A stretch of 64,000 bases of DNA from assembly GCA_964634325.1 (NCBI GenBank), contig CAZWJF010000002.1:1-64000 (forward strand), given 5' to 3'. The translations under genes were made by a program, and so were the position numbers. The notes below the pieces were generated by a model. The model worked only from the letters and a program-made list of their open reading frames with translations. It had not been told where the DNA came from and searched no databases. This stretch comes from JAJXWB01 sp964634325 (GTDB lineage Bacteria; Pseudomonadota; Alphaproteobacteria; Rhizobiales; Beijerinckiaceae). Shown in pieces: positions 25,824-33,856 of this stretch (position 1 is the first letter of the stretch; each line of letters starts with the position of its first letter).

Positions 25824-25833
25824 GGGCAATGCT

Positions 25834-26805
25834 CTACGCTCCGCCGATCAGAATGCCGGCGGCGAGAACGATGACGCCGCCGAGCACGATCTGGAACACC
25901 GCCTGAAGGAACGGCGTGTCCATATATCTGGCGCGGATGAAGGCGATCGCCCAGAGCTCCACGAAAACGACCAGACCGGCGATGCCGGTGGCGATCCAGA
26001 AGGAATTGGGCCAGCCGTCCGGCACAAGATAGGGCAGCGTATGGCCGAGGCCGCCGAGCGTGGTCATCAGACCGCAGACCGCGCCGCGCAGCCATGGCGA
26101 ACCGCGGCCGGTCAGCGAGCCGTCGTCCGACAGCGCCTCGGCGAAGCCCATGGAAATGCCGGCGCCGATGGAGGCGGCGAGGCCGACCAGAAACGTCTCC
26201 CAATTGTGGTGCGTGGCGAAGGCCGCCGCAAACAAGGGCGCGAGCGTGGAGACAGAGCCGTCCATGAGGCCGGCGAGGCCCGGCTGAACATATTGAAGCA
26301 CGAACAGGCGATGACGCGTGCGGTCCTCTTCCTCGCGCGCGCCCGGGGTGAGGTTCGTCGCCTGCATCTTGCCGGCGAGCTTTTCGTGGCCCTGTTCGGC
26401 CAGTGCGAGGTCGCCGAGCAGCTTGCGCGTGTCGATGTCCGTCGCCAGCTCGGCGGCGCGCTGATAATAGAGCGCCGCCTGATGCTCCATGATCTCGGCT
26501 TCTTCGCGGATCCGGTCGAGCGGCAGATTCCTGGTCAGCCAGATAGGCCTGCGTTTGAGCATGCCCCTGACGTCCTCGCGACGGATCGGCGGCAATACGT
26601 CGCCGAAACGACGCTTGTATTGGGCGAGGAGCATTTCGCGGTGGCTCTGCTCGACCTCGGCCATGTCGCGGAACGTCTTGGCGGAGGCCGGAAAGCGCTC
26701 CTCCAGATCTTCCGCGAAGGCGAGATAGATGCGCGAATCCTCCTCCTCGGACGCGATGGCGACCGCGAGGATCTCGCGTTCGGACAGATCTGAAAAAGAC
26801 TTCAA
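25834..26805 (-). CDS. mbfA: Membrane-bound ferritin MbfA (erythrin-vacuolar iron transport family)
   Basis: The 323-residue protein fuses an N-terminal rubrerythrin/ferritin-like diiron domain (1-150) to a VIT1-like transmembrane domain (about 165-323, five helices). The diiron ligands are E20, E52-x2-H55, E107 and E137-x2-H140. In Bradyrhizobium and Agrobacterium, MbfA exports iron and protects against peroxide, and is repressed by Irr under iron limitation. The start is a TTG at 26805 with GGAG 8 nt upstream; no ATG fits. An Irr-type palindrome lies 33 nt upstream. Role as exporter is by family. Confidence 0.93.
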   Translation of the reverse strand: MKSFSDLSEREILAVAIASEEEDSRIYLAFAEDLEERFPASAKTFRDMAEVEQSHREMLLAQYKRRFGDVLPPIRREDVRGMLKRRPIWLTRNLPLDRIREEAEIMEHQAALYYQRAAELATDIDTRKLLGDLALAEQGHEKLAGKMQATNLTPGAREEEDRTRHRLFVLQYVQPGLAGLMDGSVSTLAPLFAAAFATHHNWETFLVGLAASIGAGISMGFAEALSDDGSLTGRGSPWLRGAVCGLMTTLGGLGHTLPYLVPDGWPNSFWIATGIAGLVVFVELWAIAFIRARYMDTPFLQAVFQIVLGGVIVLAAGILIGGA

Positions 26806-26837
26806 AGACGGCTCCGATTGGCGATCGGGAGAATTAG

Positions 26838-26854
26838 TTTAGAAGCGTTCTAGG
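26838..26854 (-). promoter_or_regulatory. Irr/ICE-type operator upstream of mbfA
   Basis: TTTAGAAGCGTTCTAGG contains the perfect inverted repeat TAGAA-GCG-TTCTA (26840-26852). It matches the iron-control element bound by the haem-responsive regulator Irr in rhizobia (TTTAGAA-N3-TTCTAAA type, recalled from the literature). It lies 33-49 nt before the mbfA start, where Irr represses mbfA in related species. It may also read toward the NUDIX gene at 26929. Confidence 0.78.
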
Positions 26855-26928
26855 AAATCAGGGCGCGCATTTCCAGCCCGTGCGGCGCGGAATAGGGTCG
26901 CAGGAACGCCGCACGCGCGAATCGCCGC

Positions 26929-27405
26929 ATGACCGAAGACTTCTCCCGCATTTCGCTGCGTACGCGCCTCGCCGAGGGCGCGATCAAGCGAATCGGCCTG
27001 TTGCGGCGGGCGATGACGCTCGGCGTGCGAGCTGCGGTGGTCGATGCAGAGGGCCGCGTGTTCCTGGTGCGCCATACCTATGTGCGCGGCTGGTATCTGC
27101 CGGGCGGAGGGGTCGAGCATGGCGAAACCTTCGGCGACGCGCTGGCGCGGGAACTGATGGAGGAAGGCGGCATTCGCCTGACCGGCGCGCCGGAACTGCG
27201 CAGCCTGCACCACAATCGCGGGCGCGATCACGTAGCCTTCTACGTCGTGCGCCAATTCGAACAGGTTTCGACCAAGGCGCCCGACTGGGAAATCGCCGAA
27301 GCGGGCTTTTTCGCCCCGGAGGCGCTTCCCGAGGACGCGACGCCCGCGACTCGCCGGCGGCTGGCGGAGCTTTTGTCCGCCGCGCCGGTCAGCCCCGACT
27401 GGTGA
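26929..27405 (+). CDS. NUDIX hydrolase
   Basis: The 158-residue protein contains an exact Nudix box, G-x5-E-x7-RE-U-x-EE-x-G-U, at residues 60-82 (GGVEHGE...RELMEEGGI). It hydrolyses a nucleoside diphosphate linked to another moiety; the substrate is not defined by sequence. A longer N-terminal helical region (1-30) precedes the fold. It diverges from mbfA and converges on the MFS gene, where the stops share TGATCA. Confidence 0.9.
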   Translation: MTEDFSRISLRTRLAEGAIKRIGLLRRAMTLGVRAAVVDAEGRVFLVRHTYVRGWYLPGGGVEHGETFGDALARELMEEGGIRLTGAPELRSLHHNRGRDHVAFYVVRQFEQVSTKAPDWEIAEAGFFAPEALPEDATPATRRRLAELLSAAPVSPDW

Positions 27406-28635
27406 TCATTCCGCCGGCGCCTGCGCCCAGAGCGCTGGCTCCAGCTCTTCGCGCCGGTCGGGGAAGGCCAGCGCGCAGACGAGCACGACCGCGGCGACTG
27501 CGGCGAGCGCCAGCACAACTTGCGACAGGCTGCCCGTGCGGTCGTGCAGAAAGGCGACGATCGGCGCGGCCGCCGCGCCGCCGAGAAAGCCGATGAAGAA
27601 CCGCAGCGAATAGATTTGCGCACGCATGGCCGGAGAGATGTAACGCGCCGTCATCGTCTCGTTCACGGTCACCTGTCCGAAGACGACGGCAGCGACGACG
27701 CCCGCCAGCGGCAAGGTGCTCCAGCCCCGCGCGGTCGCCAGCAGCGCCAGCGCGGGAACTAGCACGAGCGCCAGCGGCAGGAAGATGCGTTTGAGCGTCG
27801 TCCTGTCGATGAGGCGGCCGACGGTGAATTGCGTGAGCGCGCCGCACAGCGTGACCGCGAAGGCCAGCGCGCCGACGACAGGCAGCAGTCGCGGATCGCT
27901 CGCCAGCCGCTCCTCCATCAATTTCGGCAGCAGAATGGTGAAGGCGTTGAACACCAGGCCCGAGGCGGCGGCGATCGCCAGAAGGACGATCACGGCGCGG
28001 CGGACAATCGGCTTGGGAATGTCGGGAAAAGGCCGGGTTTGCACGTTGTGGGCGAGGTGGACGTGATTCTGGCGCGACCAGACGAGGCCGAGCGCGACGC
28101 AGACGAGACCCGGAACGATGAACCCGATCCGCCAGCCCGCCTGCTGCGAAAGAAAGGCGGTGACGAGCGGGGCGGACGCCACGCCGACGTTGCCGAACAC
28201 GCCGTTGAGGCCAAGCGCGCGGCCCGGCGCGTCGCCCGCCGCCTCCACCAGCATGGCGGTGCCGATCGGGTGGTAGATCGCTGCGAAAAAGCCAGCGAAG
28301 GCGAGCGTAATCGCAAGGCCGACCGGTCCCTGCGCGAGGCCGGCGGCCGCCAGCGACACGCCGGTGCCGACGAAGAACGCAAACATCATCTTCGGCCGGC
28401 CGAAGCGCTGGGCGAGCCAACCCTGCGGCAGCGAGCCTGCGCCGTAGACGACAAACATGCTCGTCGCCAGGGCGACGATCGGCCCGTATTCCACGCCGAA
28501 AGCGCCGCCCGGCGCCGCCATGGCGAGCACGGCGGTCGGAAGGATCAGCAGCGAATAATGCGTGAGCAGATGCGCCGCGTTGATCAACTGCATCTGATGT
28601 CGCGCCGCGCGCGCGATGTTCGGATCGGTCGCCAT
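27406..28635 (-). CDS. Major facilitator superfamily transporter
   Basis: The 409-residue protein has the twelve-helix pattern of the MFS, with the loop 2-3 signature read as GWLAQRFGRPKMM. It starts MATDPNIARAARHQ at ATG 28635, preceded by GGAGGCGAC, a good ribosome site; upstream in-frame codons belong to the complementary strand of the next gene and were rejected. Export of a drug or metabolite is likely; substrate unknown. It diverges from the beta-barrel candidate gene. It is not obviously part of the iron cluster. Confidence 0.85.
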   Translation of the reverse strand: MATDPNIARAARHQMQLINAAHLLTHYSLLILPTAVLAMAAPGGAFGVEYGPIVALATSMFVVYGAGSLPQGWLAQRFGRPKMMFAFFVGTGVSLAAAGLAQGPVGLAITLAFAGFFAAIYHPIGTAMLVEAAGDAPGRALGLNGVFGNVGVASAPLVTAFLSQQAGWRIGFIVPGLVCVALGLVWSRQNHVHLAHNVQTRPFPDIPKPIVRRAVIVLLAIAAASGLVFNAFTILLPKLMEERLASDPRLLPVVGALAFAVTLCGALTQFTVGRLIDRTTLKRIFLPLALVLVPALALLATARGWSTLPLAGVVAAVVFGQVTVNETMTARYISPAMRAQIYSLRFFIGFLGGAAAAPIVAFLHDRTGSLSQVVLALAAVAAVVLVCALAFPDRREELEPALWAQAPAE

Positions 28636-28821
28636 GTCGCCTCCGTCGACAATGCTAGCAGGCGCAAGGCCGAGCTGTCGCCGTCGCAGCCATGCAGGGG
28701 CGATGCGCGATGCATGCATGCGCGAGGCCCATTTTGGAACGGATTTAAACTTTCGCCCGGCTCTTGTGACGAAAACGCATAGCTGTTCAAAGTCGTCGCA
28801 AGGCATCAGGGACGAGAGACC

Positions 28822-29763
28822 GTGAACAGGCGCGTCAGGACCAAGCGCAGTAAGCACGCCCGGCGCGCGTTCGCCGGCGCGCTGGCTGCGTGCGCGCTGA
28901 CTGCGGGCCGCGCGCAGGCCGAAGACGCGCCGCCGCGTTCTTATCCCTTCGCCCTGCCCGGCGAATACAACGAGATCGAGTCCAAATATATCTTCGGTTT
29001 TCTCGACGGCGCCGACATCGGCCTCGAAGGCGAAAAAGCGATCGAATCCGAAACCAACGCCGCATGGCGCCGCAGGCAGGGCCGCTATCTGGCGATCGAG
29101 CAGGAACTCGCCTTCGAGCACGTGCTCACGCAGAATTTCGCATATGAATTCGCCGTTCACGGAACGGCGCACCGGGTCAAGGGCGACGAAACGCTCGCGG
29201 ACAAGGCGATCGTTCGAGCGAGCGGCCTTTCAGCCAAATTCAACTATCTGCTGCTCGGCCGCGGGCCGGAATCGCCTGTCGGGCTGACTGTCTCGGCGGA
29301 GCCCGAATGGTCGCGCGACGACGGGACGCAGGGGGCCGCGACGCGCAGCCTCGGCGTGCAATTCAAGGTGCGCGCAGATACCGAGCTCATTGCGAACCGG
29401 CTTCTTGCGGCTATCAATCTGAGCTATGCGCCGGAGGTGGAAAAGGCCGTCGGCGATCTCGCATGGCAGAGATCGACGACGCTCGGCGTCGCCGGCGCGC
29501 TCGCCTGGCGGGTCACGCCAAAAGTGACGATCGGCGGGGCGGGCGAATATTTTCTGGCGTATGACAGTCTTGGTTTTGGCGCATTCCAGGGGCGTTCTTT
29601 CTATCTCGGGCCGACGCTGCATATCCAGATCGCGCGCAAGATCCTGATGGCTGCGGCCTTCTCTACGCAGGTGGCGGGCCACGCGCTGACCGACGATCGG
29701 CGGCTCGACCTGACCAATTTCTCGCGCCACCGCGCGCGGCTGAAGTTCGAATACGAATTCTAG
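28822..29763 (+). CDS. Putative outer-membrane beta-barrel protein next to FTR1
   Basis: The 313-residue protein has a signal peptide (about 1-33, AACALTAGRAQA), alternating hydrophobic strands and a C-terminal aromatic KFEYEF, typical of outer-membrane barrels. No named family. It starts with GTG at 28822 after GGGACGAGAG. The cupredoxin gene follows 21 nt after its stop and FTR1 17 nt after that, so the three look like one operon. A role in iron or ferrous-ion passage or sensing at the outer membrane is inference from context. Confidence 0.7.
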   Translation: MNRRVRTKRSKHARRAFAGALAACALTAGRAQAEDAPPRSYPFALPGEYNEIESKYIFGFLDGADIGLEGEKAIESETNAAWRRRQGRYLAIEQELAFEHVLTQNFAYEFAVHGTAHRVKGDETLADKAIVRASGLSAKFNYLLLGRGPESPVGLTVSAEPEWSRDDGTQGAATRSLGVQFKVRADTELIANRLLAAINLSYAPEVEKAVGDLAWQRSTTLGVAGALAWRVTPKVTIGGAGEYFLAYDSLGFGAFQGRSFYLGPTLHIQIARKILMAAAFSTQVAGHALTDDRRLDLTNFSRHRARLKFEYEF

Positions 29764-29784
29764 GTGTGGGACAGAGGGGAAAGC

Positions 29785-30114
29785 ATGATGTCGTCCATGG
29801 CGCGAAATATTCTGGTTGCCGCTGCGCTCGCTGCGGGTTCGCCGGCTCTGGCGGACGACGTCGCGTTGAGCGTCAAAGATCACAAGTTCGCGCCGGCTGA
29901 GATCCATGTGGCGGCCAACAAGGCGTTCACGCTGACGGTGAAGAACCTCGATCCGACCCCGATCGAATTCGAGAGCAAGACGCTGCGGGTCGAGAAAGTG
30001 ATCGCCGGCGGAGCGGAAGCCTCGGTGAAGATTCGCGCGCTGGCGCCGGGGCGCTACAAGTTCTTCGACGAATACAACGAAGCCACCGCCCAGGGCGTGC
30101 TGGTGGCCGAGTAA
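29785..30114 (+). CDS. Periplasmic cupredoxin-like protein of an FTR1 iron system
   Basis: The 109-residue product has a signal peptide (MMSSMARNILVAAALAAG, cleavage near PALA/DD) and a small beta-sandwich (about 28-109) of the EfeO-cupredoxin/FtrB type. The classical type-1 copper ligands are not evident: there is no Cys and no Met near the C-terminal loop, only H33 in SVKDHKF and H43 in EIHVA. It may therefore bind iron or act structurally, as proposed for FtrB-like proteins that accompany FTR1. ATG 29785 after GAGGGGAAAGC is the start; an upstream GTG was rejected. It precedes FTR1 by 17 nt. Confidence 0.75.
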   Translation: MMSSMARNILVAAALAAGSPALADDVALSVKDHKFAPAEIHVAANKAFTLTVKNLDPTPIEFESKTLRVEKVIAGGAEASVKIRALAPGRYKFFDEYNEATAQGVLVAE

Positions 30115-30131
30115 GAAGGGAATTCGACCGG

Positions 30132-30968
30132 ATGCTGGGCGCGCTCATCATTGTCTTCCGCGAAGTCATCGAGGCCGGCCTCATCGTCGGCATCGTCGCG
30201 GCGGCCACGCGCGGCGCGCCGGGCCGCTGGCGATGGATTTCAGGCGGCGTCGCCGCCGGCGTACTGGGCGCGGCGTTGCTGGCTCTGTTTGCGGACAAGG
30301 TGTCGAGCGCGCTCGCCGGCATGGGGCAGGAATTGTTCAACGCGGGCGTCCTCGCTGTCGCCGTGGTCATGCTCGCCTGGCACAACATCTGGATGGCCCG
30401 GCACGGACGCGAACTCGCCGCGGAACTGAAGAATGTCGGGCAAGCGGTGGTGGAAGGCGACAAATCGATGGCGGCGCTCGCCGTGGTTGTCGGCGTCGCC
30501 GTGCTGCGCGAGGGCTCGGAGGTCGTGCTGTTCCTCTACGGGGTCGCCATTTCGGGCGGCGAGACCGCGGCTTCGCTGATCCTCGGCGGTCTCGCCGGCT
30601 TGGCGCTGGGCGCGGCGCTGAGCGCTGTGACGTTCGTCGGCCTGGTGCGCGTGCCGCAAAAGCATCTGTTCTCGGTCACGACGACGCTGATCACGTTGCT
30701 CGCCGCTGGCCTCGCCGCGCAATGCGTCGCCTTTCTCCAGCAGGCGGGCGTGGTCACGGCGCTCGGCCAGACCGCGTGGGATACGTCCGGCGTATTGTCG
30801 GACACGAGCCTCGCCGGCCGCGTGCTGCATACGCTGATCGGCTACGCGGACCAGCCTTCCGCGCTGCAGGTCGTCGTCTATGTCGTGACGCTCGTCGCCA
30901 TCATCGTCGCGACGCGGCTCGTTGGAGCGCAACCGCAACCGCCGCGCCGGGCGTTGGCTGCGGAGTAA
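30132..30968 (+). CDS. FTR1 family iron permease
   Basis: The 278-residue inner-membrane protein has seven predicted helices and both REXXE iron motifs: REVIE at 10-14 and REGSE at 126-130. FTR1/EfeU/FtrC permeases carry Fe(III) produced by oxidation of ferrous iron. It is the third gene of the barrel-cupredoxin-FTR1 run. No ferroxidase (EfeB), ferredoxin or P19 homologue is adjacent, so the electron acceptor is unclear. Confidence 0.92.
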   Translation: MLGALIIVFREVIEAGLIVGIVAAATRGAPGRWRWISGGVAAGVLGAALLALFADKVSSALAGMGQELFNAGVLAVAVVMLAWHNIWMARHGRELAAELKNVGQAVVEGDKSMAALAVVVGVAVLREGSEVVLFLYGVAISGGETAASLILGGLAGLALGAALSAVTFVGLVRVPQKHLFSVTTTLITLLAAGLAAQCVAFLQQAGVVTALGQTAWDTSGVLSDTSLAGRVLHTLIGYADQPSALQVVVYVVTLVAIIVATRLVGAQPQPPRRALAAE

Positions 30969-31139
30969 CGATCCGCGAAGGACTTTGCCGCGCGCGCCTT
31001 GCCGGCGCGCCGCTTTCGTGCTCCAAGACCGGCATGACGACCCTGCCGCGCCAGCGACGATAAGACATCGACCGCGCCCGATCCGGGCGCGTGGGCGCCC
31101 GCCATGCGGGCCGACGATCCTCCTGCCGCCGCCGCTGTC

Positions 31140-31640
31140 ATGACCGAACTCGCCGTCTCCTTCTCGCCGCAAACCGACGCCGATCTGCCCGCCATCGAGC
31201 GGCTGACCGAACACGCCTTCGGTCCCGGCCGCTTCGCCAAGACCGCCTACCGTTTGCGCGAGGGGCTGCCGGCGGACAATTCGCTGTCCTTCGTCGCGCG
31301 CGTCGGCACGATCTTGGTCGGCGCCAACCGGATGACGCCGATCCGCATCGGCGACGCGCCGGCGCTGTTGCTCGGGCCGCTGGTCGTGGAGCCGGCCTTC
31401 CGGCAGCACGGCGTGGGCGAGAAACTCGTGAACCAGTCGCTGGAGGCGGCGCGCGCGGCGGGCCACGGTCTCGTCATCCTCGTTGGCGATCCCGGCTATT
31501 ACGGGCGGATGGGCTTTCGTCGCGCGCCCGATGGTCAGATGACGATGCCCGGTCCGGTCGATCCCGATCGTCTGCTTTATTGCGAACTGGTCGACGGCGC
31601 GCTGGCTTCCGTCGCCGGCCGCATCTGGCGCGTGGACTGA
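31140..31640 (+). CDS. GNAT family N-acetyltransferase
   Basis: The 166-residue GNAT protein has the acetyl-CoA motif PLVVEPAFRQHGVGEKLV (residues 81-98) and the C-terminal GDPGYYGRMGF of YhbS-like members. Substrate unknown. The start is uncertain: ATG 31104 would add 12 residues; ATG 31140 was preferred because MTELAVSFSPQTDADLPAIE matches the family N terminus as I recall it. It overlaps the 3' end of the convergent hydrolase by 64 nt. No ribosome site is clear. Confidence 0.8.
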   Translation: MTELAVSFSPQTDADLPAIERLTEHAFGPGRFAKTAYRLREGLPADNSLSFVARVGTILVGANRMTPIRIGDAPALLLGPLVVEPAFRQHGVGEKLVNQSLEAARAAGHGLVILVGDPGYYGRMGFRRAPDGQMTMPGPVDPDRLLYCELVDGALASVAGRIWRVD

Positions 31641-32575
31641 ACGCGCTCGACCAGCGCCGTAATGGTCGCGACGGTTCGTTCCGGTTCGGCCCAATGGGGC
31701 GAGTGGCCGACGCCGGGCAGAATTTCGAGCGTCGCCCCGGCGATATCCCGCGCGCAGCCGTATGAATGCCGCTCCGTCAGGACGACGCCGTCGCGATCGC
31801 CCGAGAGGATGGCGACGGGCATGGCGATTCCTGGCAGTCGTGGCGCCTGCCCCTCGAGAAACGCGCGCAGGCCGGCGATATCCTCGGCGTTGGCGCGAAA
31901 CACGCGCGGGCGCAGGGCGAGCGCCGCGCCGATCCGCGCCGCGTAACCAGGCGGCGTCGGCTGCGGCGCAAAGACGCTGTCTATTGCGCCGCGCAACGAA
32001 GCCAGACCGATGGGCACGAGGAGGAGATGCGCGAACAGCCATCCCGCCAGCGGCGTCGTCGCGAGCCTGTAGTACCAGCGTACGCCCCGCGGCCATGGAT
32101 GGGTGACCGGGGCGAGCAGGACGATTCCTTTCGCGAAATCCGCATGGTCCAGCGCGAAATTGGTCGCGACCGCCCCCGCCCAGGAGTGGCCGACGACGAC
32201 GCAGCTCTGGACGCCGATTTGTTCGAGCGCCGCCCTGATCGCGCGCGCCTGTGCGGCGGGCGAGGCGGCGTCGCGCCGCAGGCGATCGCTGTAGCCGTGT
32301 CCCGGCCGGTCGACCGCCGCCACGCGAAAGCCGGCTGCGGCCAGCGCGTCGCCGAGCGGGGCCATCAGGTCGGCCTGGTTGCCGCTCGCCCCGTGGATCA
32401 GGACGATTGCGCCGCGGGCGGACGCTTCGGGTTCGCGTAGATCGACATGAAGAACGCCATGGGGCGTCCCAACGAGGCGTCCGCGCGGCGGATATGCGCG
32501 CTCGATGCGCGCCGCTTGCGCGGCCGAATAAAGGAACAGCGCGGCGACGACGGCGACCAGCAGACCAAAGATCAA
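31577..32575 (-). CDS. Alpha/beta hydrolase with N-terminal membrane anchor
   Basis: The 332-residue protein begins with one hydrophobic helix (about 2-22) followed by an alpha/beta hydrolase fold with oxyanion HGASG, nucleophile S131 in GHSWAG, acid D262 (SGDRDG) and H291 (GVGHSPHW). The start is a TTG at 32575 that overlaps the TPR gene's stop as TTGA, so translation is coupled; no ATG fits. Activity (esterase, peptidase or lactonase) cannot be told. Confidence 0.85.
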   Translation of the reverse strand: MIFGLLVAVVAALFLYSAAQAARIERAYPPRGRLVGTPHGVLHVDLREPEASARGAIVLIHGASGNQADLMAPLGDALAAAGFRVAAVDRPGHGYSDRLRRDAASPAAQARAIRAALEQIGVQSCVVVGHSWAGAVATNFALDHADFAKGIVLLAPVTHPWPRGVRWYYRLATTPLAGWLFAHLLLVPIGLASLRGAIDSVFAPQPTPPGYAARIGAALALRPRVFRANAEDIAGLRAFLEGQAPRLPGIAMPVAILSGDRDGVVLTERHSYGCARDIAGATLEILPGVGHSPHWAEPERTVATITALVERVQSTRQMRPATEASAPSTSSQ

Positions 32576-33393
32576 ATATCGCGCCCTTCGACTTCGATCT
32601 GAAGTTTCTCCACGGCCTTCCGGATCTCCGGTTGCTGCGGATAGATCGCCAGCGCGCGCCGATAGGCTTCCAGCGCGCGCTTGTCGAAACCGACCTTCTG
32701 CAGGATCGCGCCGAGGCCGGTCAGCGCGCCGAAATGGCGCGGCTCGAGCTTGAGGACATGGTCTATATCGGCCATCGCCCCGTCGATGTCGCCGGACAGG
32801 AACCGCAAGGTCGCGCGCTTGTTCCAGCCCTCGGCCCAGTTCGGTTCGATCTCGACGACAGATCCGAGCAACGAAGTCGCCGTTTCCGTGTCTTTGGCGG
32901 CCATGGCGGCGGCCGCGCGGTTGACGAGCAGGTCGGCGGTGTCGGAGCCCGATTTGAGCCAAACGCGCTCGATGGCGGCAGCGACGCTCTTGGCGTCCTC
33001 TTCGTCTTCGGCGTCCTTCAGCCGTGCGAAAAGGTCGTCGAGGACGCGCGCCCTTTGCGACTCGATCGTGGGCGTGGAATGCGGCGCGATCCGCGCGGCG
33101 CGGCTGCGTTCGTTGGCGCGGTCGCGATTTCCATCGGTCGGCTTCGACGGCGCGAGGCTCCCGGCGCCGCCGCGCGGCCCCGGCGCGACCGGTTCGTCGA
33201 GAACGCCCGGGCCGTTCGGGCCAAAGACCCGCGCGCCGGGCGGAAGCTGGATCGGCGGCAGGCCGGGAATCTCGAGCACACCGCCGCGGCGCTGAAGCCT
33301 CGGCGTCGGGTCGTCGTCCGCGGCGCGGCCCGGCGCCGCGAGGAAGACCGAGAGCAGAGCGAGCGCGAGCGGGTGCAGACGGGAAAGCGCCAT
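32572..33393 (-). CDS. Secreted TPR-repeat protein
   Basis: The 273-residue protein has a signal peptide (about 1-24, APGRAA), a proline/arginine-rich middle, and a C-terminal block of about three tetratricopeptide repeats (about 140-265) ending in EVEGRDI. It is periplasmic or envelope-bound. TPRs mediate protein contacts; partner unknown. It is followed with TTGA overlap by the anchored hydrolase, suggesting a joint envelope role. A terminator for rpmJ lies just upstream of it. Confidence 0.85.
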   Translation of the reverse strand: MALSRLHPLALALLSVFLAAPGRAADDDPTPRLQRRGGVLEIPGLPPIQLPPGARVFGPNGPGVLDEPVAPGPRGGAGSLAPSKPTDGNRDRANERSRAARIAPHSTPTIESQRARVLDDLFARLKDAEDEEDAKSVAAAIERVWLKSGSDTADLLVNRAAAAMAAKDTETATSLLGSVVEIEPNWAEGWNKRATLRFLSGDIDGAMADIDHVLKLEPRHFGALTGLGAILQKVGFDKRALEAYRRALAIYPQQPEIRKAVEKLQIEVEGRDI

Positions 33394-33454
33394 AGATCAG
33401 AAGCTAGGGCGCAGGCGGCGGCGCGTCAAAGGGCGTCTTCGTCGTCCGCAAACG

Positions 33455-33480
33455 CAAAAAGCCCCGGCGAACCGGGGCTC
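33455..33480 (-). terminator. Rho-independent terminator after rpmJ
   Basis: On the minus strand, AGCCCCGG-TTCG-CCGGGGCT forms a perfect GC stem (33461-33479 on the plus strand) with a UUCG-like tetraloop, followed by five T residues. It begins 31 nt after the rpmJ stop and lies upstream of the TPR gene. Confidence 0.9.
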
Positions 33481-33510
33481 CGGCGATCTTGCTGACCCGT
33501 GCGGCCGAAC

Positions 33511-33636
33511 TCAGCCCTGACGGGCCTTGTAGCGCTTCTGGGTCTTGTTGATGATGTAGACGCGGCCCTTGCGGCGGACGATCTGGTTGTCGCGATGGCG
33601 CGAGCGCAGGGACTTGAGGGAATTGCGGACTTTCAT
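33511..33636 (-). CDS. rpmJ: 50S ribosomal protein L36 (cysteine-free type)
   Basis: The 41-residue product begins MKVRNSLKSLRSRHR and ends TQKRYKARQG, the alphaproteobacterial L36 sequence. It lacks all zinc ligands of the C+ L36 (three Cys and a His), so it is a zinc-independent form. It is a component of the large ribosomal subunit. The ATG is at 33636. A stem-loop terminator follows the stop, so it is monocistronic on the 3' side. Confidence 0.97.
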   Translation of the reverse strand: MKVRNSLKSLRSRHRDNQIVRRKGRVYIINKTQKRYKARQG

Positions 33637-33856
33637 CGGTCTGCCTGGACAATCTGTTCCGGAAAAGGGTTCGTAAGCCGGGACAGGCCCGCCTCGATTG
33701 GCGCAGCCTATGCCCCATTTCGGCGGCAGGATCAAGACCTGCGCTCGAAACCAGCCAATCGTGGCCGAATTGTTGCGTCCGGGGGCCACAATTTGTCGCG
33801 GCGCATGTTGCGCTTTTCGCGGGCGCCTCCGCCCCATGCGCGCTATAGAGGCGGCC

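Noticed and set aside
28636..29172. Long upstream in-frame extension of the MFS gene
   Set aside because: It is antisense to the barrel candidate gene and lacks membrane-protein character; ATG 28635 has a good ribosome site.
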